DNA from: Chrysochromulina tobinii
Lineage: Eukaryota > Haptophyta > Prymnesiales > Chrysochromulinaceae
Assembly (NCBI GenBank): GCA_001275005.1
Contig: JWZX01003412.1
Coordinates: 1-64,000 of the forward strand
DNA: 64,000 nucleotides
Reading direction: 5' to 3'
The first letter of the stretch is position 1; every line of letters begins with the position of its first letter. The notes below the pieces were generated by a model that saw nothing but the letters and a program-made list of their open reading frames with translations, had not been told where the DNA came from and did not search any database. Positions 58,615 to 64,000 of this stretch are shown one piece after another. The translations under genes were made by a program, and so were the position numbers.

Positions 58615-61482
58615 ATGAGGCTGGTGCGATCCGTCTCCCTCGTCAGCCTCATCGGCACAGCAGCCAGCACCAGCGTGCGCTCACTTGCGAGCCTGCCTCA
58701 GACGTCGGCTGTGGCCGCGTGGACTGGCAGCGTGCGAAGGGCTACGGCCGTTCACCGCGCGCAGCTGCAGCACGTGTGCATGCAGGCGACCGGCGCTCCC
58801 GCCGCCATGGCCGAGCAGCAGATCGCACCCGCCAAGGGCGGCTACGACCACACGACAATCGAGCCCAAGTGGCAAGACTACTGGGACGAGCACGACACCT
58901 TTGCTACACTGCGGCGCGAGGGCAAGGAGAAGAAGTATGTGCTCGACATGTTCCCGTACCCGTCGGGCGCGGGGCTGCACGTGGGCCACCCCGAGGGCTA
59001 CACGGCGTCGGACATCATGGCGCGCTACTGGCGCATGTGCGACTACGACGTGCTGCACCCGATGGGATGGGACGCCTTCGGTCTGCCTGCAGAGCAACAC
59101 GCTATCAACACGGGCACGAGACCCGAGGAGACGACGAAGGCGAACATAGCCAACTTCAAACGGCAGCTGCGCTCGCTCGGCTTCTCGTACGACTGGAAGC
59201 GCGAGCTCGCCACCACCGACATCGGTTATGTCAAGTGGACGCAGTGGATCTTTCTGCAGCTCTTCAAGAAAGACCTGGCGGTTCAAAGTGAGGTTCGTGT
59301 GAACTGGTGCGCCGAGTTGGGCACCGTCCTCGCTAACGAGGAGGTCATCGACGGCAAGTCGGAGCGCGGCGGCTTCCCGGTGATGCGCATGCCGCTCCGC
59401 CAGTGGGTTCTCCGCATCACTGAGTACGCCGAGCAGCTCGCTGCAGACTTGGCCACAGAGGGTATTGAGTGGCCAGAAGGCACCATGACGATGCAGAAGA
59501 CGTGGATCGGGCGCTCCGAGGGCGCCGAGATCACGTTCGAAGTGGAGGGCGCGAGCGCGAGCACGCCGCAGACGATCGATGTGTTCACCACGCGGCCCGA
59601 CACGCTGATGGGAGCGACGTACGCAGTCATCGCGCCCGAGCATCCGCTGGCCGCCGCGCAGCTTGCGGCGGCGGACAAGGGCGGTTCTGACGACGCGACG
59701 GCCGCGGCACTGCGGGCATACGTCAAGGCTGCCGCGGGCCGCTCCGATCTCGACCGCTCGACGGCCAAAGTCAAGAGTGGCGTATGGAGCGGGCTCCATG
59801 TCAAACACCCGCTCACAGGCAAAGCGCTCCCACTCTGGGTAGCCGACTACGTGCTTGCGGGCTACGGCACTGGCGCGGTGATGGCCGTGCCCGCGCACGA
59901 CGAGCGAGATTTCGAGTTTGCGAAGGCGTTCAACCTGCCCATCGTCCAGGTGGTGGCACCCTCTGTGGGCGCGCCGTCACTCGACTTCGGTGCCGAAGGG
60001 GCGGCCGCGTACACGGAGCTCGGCGTGTGTGTCAACTCGGGGGAGGGCTTGGACGGCCTCAGCACCCTCGACGCGAAGACGGCGATGATCGCAAAGCTGA
60101 CCACGCTCGGTAAGGGCAAGGGCAAGATCACGTACAAGCTGCGCGATTGGGTCTTCTCCCGCCAGCGCTACTGGGGCGAGCCCATCCCCATTTACTTTCC
60201 GGTGACGGTGCATGAGGCGGGAGGTGACCCTCGTAAGGGCGATCCGCACACGATCGATTACAACACGCCCATCCCCGTGCCGGAATCTGAGCTGCCCGTG
60301 GCGCTGCCGGATATTGAGGATTTCAAGCCGGGATCAGACCCGCAGGGTGTGCTTGCCAAGGCGGAAGTTGCCCACTGGCGCTACTTCCAGAAGGAGGGCA
60401 AGTGGTATGCGCGCGAGACGAACACGATGCCGCAGTGGGCTGGCTCGTGCTGGTACTACTTGCGCTTCGCTGACCCTGCGAACGGCGCTGCGGCGTGGTC
60501 GCCCGAGGCCGAGAAGGCGTGGCTACCGGTCGATCTGTACGTGGGCGGCGCCGAGCACGCTGTGCTGCACCTGCTGTATGCGCGCTTCTGGCACAAGGTG
60601 CTCACTGATGGCCAGCGATGGCCTCTGACTGGACTGCCTCAGATAGCCTCTGGTTGACGCTCGCTGACCTCGGATTGCGTCCCTCCTCAGGTACTTTTCG
60701 ACCTCGGGCTAGTAACGACCAAGGAGCCCTTCAAGAAGCTGGTGCACCAGGGCATGATCCTGGGTGAGGATGGCGAGAAGATGTCCAAGAGCCGCGGCAA
60801 CGTAGTCAACCCGGACGACATCGTCATGCAGTACGGCGGCGACGCCATGCGCCTGTACGAGATGTTCATGGGGCCGCTCGAGGCCGTGAAGCCGTGGCAG
60901 ACGGAGCAGATCTCGGGCGTCGTGCGCTTCCAGAACCGCGTGTACGCGCTCGCGGCCAAGCACGCGGCCGCGGCCGGTGAGGAGACGATCTTGCCCGGGA
61001 CGATGACTGAGGAGACGGCGCGCCTAATGCATCAGACGGTGCGCAAGGTGACTCTCGACATCGAGGCGATGTCGTTCAACACGGCCATCTCGCAAATGAT
61101 GGTCTTTTCGAATCACCTTCAGTCGCTTAGCACGCCTCCGCCCACCGAAGCGCTCACGAAGCTCACGTTGCTCCTTGCGCCCTTCTCGCCGCACCTTTCC
61201 GAGGAGATCTGGCAAACGCTGCTTGGCCACCCGGAGTCGGTCTCGTTTGCCACGTGGCCCACGTACGACGAGAAGATGTGCGAGGTGACGACCGTGACGC
61301 TGGGCGTGCAGGTCAACGGCAAGGTGAGGTCGGAGATCACGCTCGAGAAGACGGCCGACGCAGACGAGGCCAAGGCCGCGGCGCTCGCTGACGAGAAGGT
61401 GCAGAAGGCCATCGGCGACAAGGAGGTCAAAAAGTTCGTGTACGTTCCTGGCCGCATCCTGAACTTTGTCCTCGGGAAGTGA
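58615..61482 (+). CDS. Leucyl-tRNA synthetase, bacterial/organellar type, two exons
   Basis: The model is 924 residues: exon 1 58615-60597, intron 60598-60690 (GTGCTC...CTCCTCAG, 93 nt, phase 0), exon 2 60691-61482. The join reads [18 protein letters not shown]. It attaches leucine to tRNA-Leu. HIGH is HVGHPEGY (122-129) and KMSKS is EKMSKSRGN (690-698). The CP1 editing domain has the T-rich TTRPDTLMG and [15 protein letters not shown] with the conserved Asp. WYYLRF precedes the KMSKS loop, and the C-terminal domain ([19 protein letters not shown]) is of the bacterial type. The first 65-70 residues are Ser/Ala/Arg-rich and lack homology, so they form a transit peptide for mitochondrion or plastid. 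An internal ATG at 58807 (MAEQQ) could give a second, shorter form. Confidence 0.92.
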
Positions 61483-63184
61483 TGAGAGAGTGAACGCAGG
61501 ATTAGCGCGAGAGCGGGCGGGTGAACTCGAATTTGGTGCTGTGGTGTACCTGCGCGCGCCCTGGGTTTGCAGCAACTCAAATCGAATTCTGACGCGACGT
61601 GAGGGCGCCTGCTTAGATAACGCCAAAAAGACGAGAAGCTCGAATTCCGGATGGCGCGGATCGAGATCGCGGTGGTCCGGGTTCGGCGGAACGCTAAGCC
61701 TAAGGTTGAACGAAGTACGAACGACTTGGCGATGGTCTTCCGGTAAGATCTTCGCATCTTCGTTTACTGTAACCGGGTTCACGTCACGTCGTCGGACGTC
61801 GCGATCGTATCGGGTATCGCTTCTCTCCACTGTCTCTCGTCTCAACACTCAAGAGTCGTCAGTCGACGCGAGTCTCGAGAGAGCGGTGTTGAGGTGAATT
61901 TTATTTAAGCGTTATAACTATTTAAATAACTATTCGAGAGAAGAGAACCATGCAGAGTAATAAAATTCATCAAATTTTGAACCATCCCTAGTTCCCGCTC
62001 CCATTGCAGTGGCCAGTGCACGTCCGAAGCAAGCAAGCAAGCTTGTCGAAACCTCCAGTGTTCATAATTTCTCACCCACACCCTGTGTGAGAACCACAGG
62101 GTATTTCTGTCCACATGCTGTGAATGTCTGCGCCCTCCACGTAGTGTCTCGACGTAGTGTCTGCACGGGGTCGGTGGTCGTACGTGTTTAACGTGTAGCC
62201 GGGAGGCCACAAATTAACGTGAACTTAAGTGAACGACCGGGAGCAGCGGGGGCCGTACTGAGCGACAGCGGTGTAGTGAGCGTGTGAAGGGACCGCGCTG
62301 AGTCCAAAAGTGTGAAGAACACAGCAGAACAATTCACACGCGCGAGCCGAAGACTGCCTTCCAATGGTGCGCATGTCCCGACACCACCGTGCCGCCGGTC
62401 GGTCCTGTGCTGACAGCGCTTCGCCATCCGCAGTCGGCACTCTTCAACTTTAAGTCTTTCCTCATCGTGATTCTCCTCTTCATATGCGCCTCAACCTACT
62501 TACGGCAGCAACGACCTTCAATGTTTGTAGAGAAGAAGCCTGGGTGCGCGCCGTCATGGCACCTCTCGCTCGCTGTCCAGCTATCGAAACAACTCCTTAC
62601 CCTGTGTGCACTGCCACTGTTCCGCAGATTATTCGGTCTCGTGTACAAAGCTTCTGTGATCGGTGCGCTGCTGAACTGTCCTCGCTCCTTGTCCTCTCCC
62701 ATCTTTTTCTGTGCGTTCTCATGCCGCGCCTTTCGTGCGCACGCCCTCAGGCACGAGGTTGAGTCCATACGTTTCGCTCAGCTGCATACTCATGGGTGTA
62801 TGGAACTTGTTCTTCTGAGTTCACTGTGTGCGTTTTTGGTGGACACAACCTGCCGTACTCGAGACGGCCAGACGGGACATGTATACAACGCTACGAGTAA
62901 GAGTCGTTAGCTACGTGGTTAGAGTAGCTGCTTGAAGAGTGATAAATCGTGTCTTCAAAACAATTATACACTACATGAGACTCACTGGACACGGCCCTAA
63001 CGGCCCACGCGCACGGCATCGGCAAGCCGATGGCCCACAAAAGCCCACACCAATTGGCCCACACTGCACACTTACCGTACACCGTTTACACGCCACACGG
63101 CCCGCGCGCGCGGCGACCAGGACCACGGCATTCAATACTGTCGCAGTCTGCAGACCGTGCCGTTCCGAAATCGATGCTCTCGCC
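61483..63184. other. Long intergenic region before the MFS transporter
   Basis: This is 1.7 kb with no convincing gene. Base composition is clearly less GC-rich than the coding sequence (TTTATTTAAGCG, TATTTAAATAAC near 61900). (CAAG)n followed by GTCGAAAC at 62027-62050 resembles the element words at 23785. CACACCCTGTGTGAGAACCACAGGG near 62075 is a small inverted repeat. A few open frames exist on both strands but none has protein-like content. Confidence 0.45.
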
Positions 63185-64000
63185 ATGGCGCGATTTTGCA
63201 CTTTTTACCTCATCTTTCTTCCTTTTGCGATGTCATCTGTGACGTATGCCTACTTTGCCCTTGCCGTCTTCATCTGTGTCTTTGTTTTCACCTTTCTATA
63301 TTCCGCGTACCCCTATCTGACGCGCATTCAATCCTGGTCAGTGTTTGCTGGCGCCTTCCTTGTGCGGCCTTTGGGGGGCGTGCTTTTCGGCCATGTGGGC
63401 GACGTTCATGGTCGCGAGAAGGCGCTACTTTTCACGATCCTGGTCATGGCAACGCCCACGCTTGGGATCGGCCTCCTGCCTGGATACGATTCGATTGGCA
63501 TCGCCGCGCCGGTGGTGCTCATCATCCTGCGCCTGCTGCAAGGACTTGCCGCGGGTGGCGAGCTACCGGGCGCGCTCATCTTCGCTGTTGAGTCGGCTCC
63601 AGCAAAACAGCGCGGCCTCTTCGGCTCGCTCGTGCAGGCGAGCAGCGCCGGCTCGCTGCTCTCGAGTGCAGTTGCGGCGACGCTCTACTACACCCTCGGC
63701 GCCGAGGCAGTGGACTCGTGGGCTTGGCGTGTACCGTTTGTTCTGGGCGCGGGTATTGCAATCTACGTGTTCTGCCTGCGGCGCAGCTTCATGCCGACGC
63801 CGATATGGCTCGAGGCGCAGCCGCCCCCGCCCCCACCTGAGATCGAGCTCGACGCTCAATCCGACGCCCCAAGCGCACCGAAAGTCACAAGCATCGATGC
63901 CTGGCGCCATCGCCATCGCCATCGCCATCGGCGCCCGAGGGAGCAGTCTTGCTGCCGCGAGTCGCCGCTGCTTCGGGCGATACGTCTTGAGGGATGCGCG
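63185..64000 (+). CDS. MFS transporter, metabolite:H+ symporter type (5' part)
   Basis: The first 272 codons of a gene continue beyond the window. The ATG at 63185 begins MARFCTFYLIFLPFAMSSVT, and the frame is open to the last base. Several membrane spans follow: AYFALAVFICVFVFTFLYSA, FAGAFLVRPLGGVLFGHVGD, and the loop-2/3 MFS motif in GHVGDVHGREKALL, then PVVLIILRLLQGLAAGGELP. This GELPGA-type segment and the loop EVESAPAKQRGLFGS-like EyaP pattern (here VESAPAKQRGLFG) match the ProP/shikimate permease-like MHS family, which moves small polar metabolites with protons. After TM6 there is a long cytosolic loop with HRHRHRHRHRR encoded by a CATCGC microsatellite (63904-63930). Substrate unknown. 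Confidence 0.8.
   Translation, partial: MARFCTFYLIFLPFAMSSVTYAYFALAVFICVFVFTFLYSAYPYLTRIQSWSVFAGAFLVRPLGGVLFGHVGDVHGREKALLFTILVMATPTLGIGLLPGYDSIGIAAPVVLIILRLLQGLAAGGELPGALIFAVESAPAKQRGLFGSLVQASSAGSLLSSAVAATLYYTLGAEAVDSWAWRVPFVLGAGIAIYVFCLRRSFMPTPIWLEAQPPPPPPEIELDAQSDAPSAPKVTSIDAWRHRHRHRHRRPREQSCCRESPLLRAIRLEGCA

Noticed and set aside
62389-62910. A 173-codon plus-strand frame with hydrophobic stretches
   Set aside because: Cys/Phe/Ser-rich translation of AT-richer intergenic DNA, no known domain, no coherent splice sites.
63157-63591. A 144-codon frame overlapping the start of the MFS gene
   Set aside because: It is an out-of-frame reading; the frame from 63185 has transmembrane spans and the MFS motif and runs to the end of the window.
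1-64000. tRNA, rRNA or other structured RNA genes
   Set aside because: I looked for B-box-like GGTTCGAATCC and conserved rRNA words and found none I could support; a covariance-model scan would be needed to exclude them.

Overview
The window looks like nuclear DNA of a unicellular eukaryotic alga, most probably a haptophyte. The genome is GC-rich and strongly biased to G/C at third codon positions. Several reading frames break at canonical GT-AG introns (about 80-150 nt) and resume in the correct domain. There are interstitial TTAGGG arrays in both orientations in the first 600 bases. The protein architectures are ones I associate with haptophytes: FG-GAP plus cysteine-rich plus polytopic receptor-like proteins with a CDDGGPG...DCTDCG module, proline-rich extracellular linkers, and long AGY-type repeats. 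The lineage is inferred from protein style; nothing in the window proves it. Many long open frames open with GTG or TTG, so I moved starts to ATG codons or to upstream exons where the sequence supports it.

Layout. 1-1248 is subtelomere-like and gene-poor. 1249-7859 (-) is a giant surface protein. 8212-10788 (-) is an EF-hand/coiled-coil protein. 11007-11932 (-) is a two-exon Josephin-type deubiquitinase, head to head with an ankyrin/PDZ gene (12175-14685, +) that may continue into a 1627-residue protein ending at 20093. Next come an annexin-like protein (-), an MBD+AP2 protein (+), a two-exon filamin-repeat protein (+), an ABM-domain protein (-) and a frizzled-CRD/Patched-like protein (+). 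From 33 to 38.8 kb lie an Rpr2/Rpp21-like RNase P subunit, a beta-propeller/phytanoyl-CoA-dioxygenase fusion and a three-exon SEC14-GOLD protein. From 39 to 49.4 kb lie a coiled-coil protein with Sfi1-like repeats, EMC2, seipin and a 1315-residue AGY-repeat protein. The last part holds an acidic coiled-coil protein, a membrane desaturase with a 3' frame break, an unknown 258-residue protein, an ankyrin protein flanked by two MITE-like elements, an organellar-type leucyl-tRNA synthetase, and the start of an MFS transporter that runs off the window.

Working together. The genes do not form a pathway or operon. Several concern membranes and lipids (SEC14-GOLD, EMC2, seipin, desaturase, annexin-like, Patched-like); others are scaffolds, probably cytoskeletal or ciliary (filamin repeats, ankyrin/PDZ, EF-hand coiled coil, Sfi1-like). 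Four head-to-head pairs share intergenic gaps of 108-242 bp, so divergent promoters are likely.

The most unusual signals are these: a pair of MITE-like elements with pentanucleotide-repeat termini and 8-9 bp target-site duplications; an intron in the SEC14 gene that looks born by tandem duplication; a stop-free GT-AG segment bounded by 13-bp repeats in the Patched-like gene; and several unusual domain fusions.
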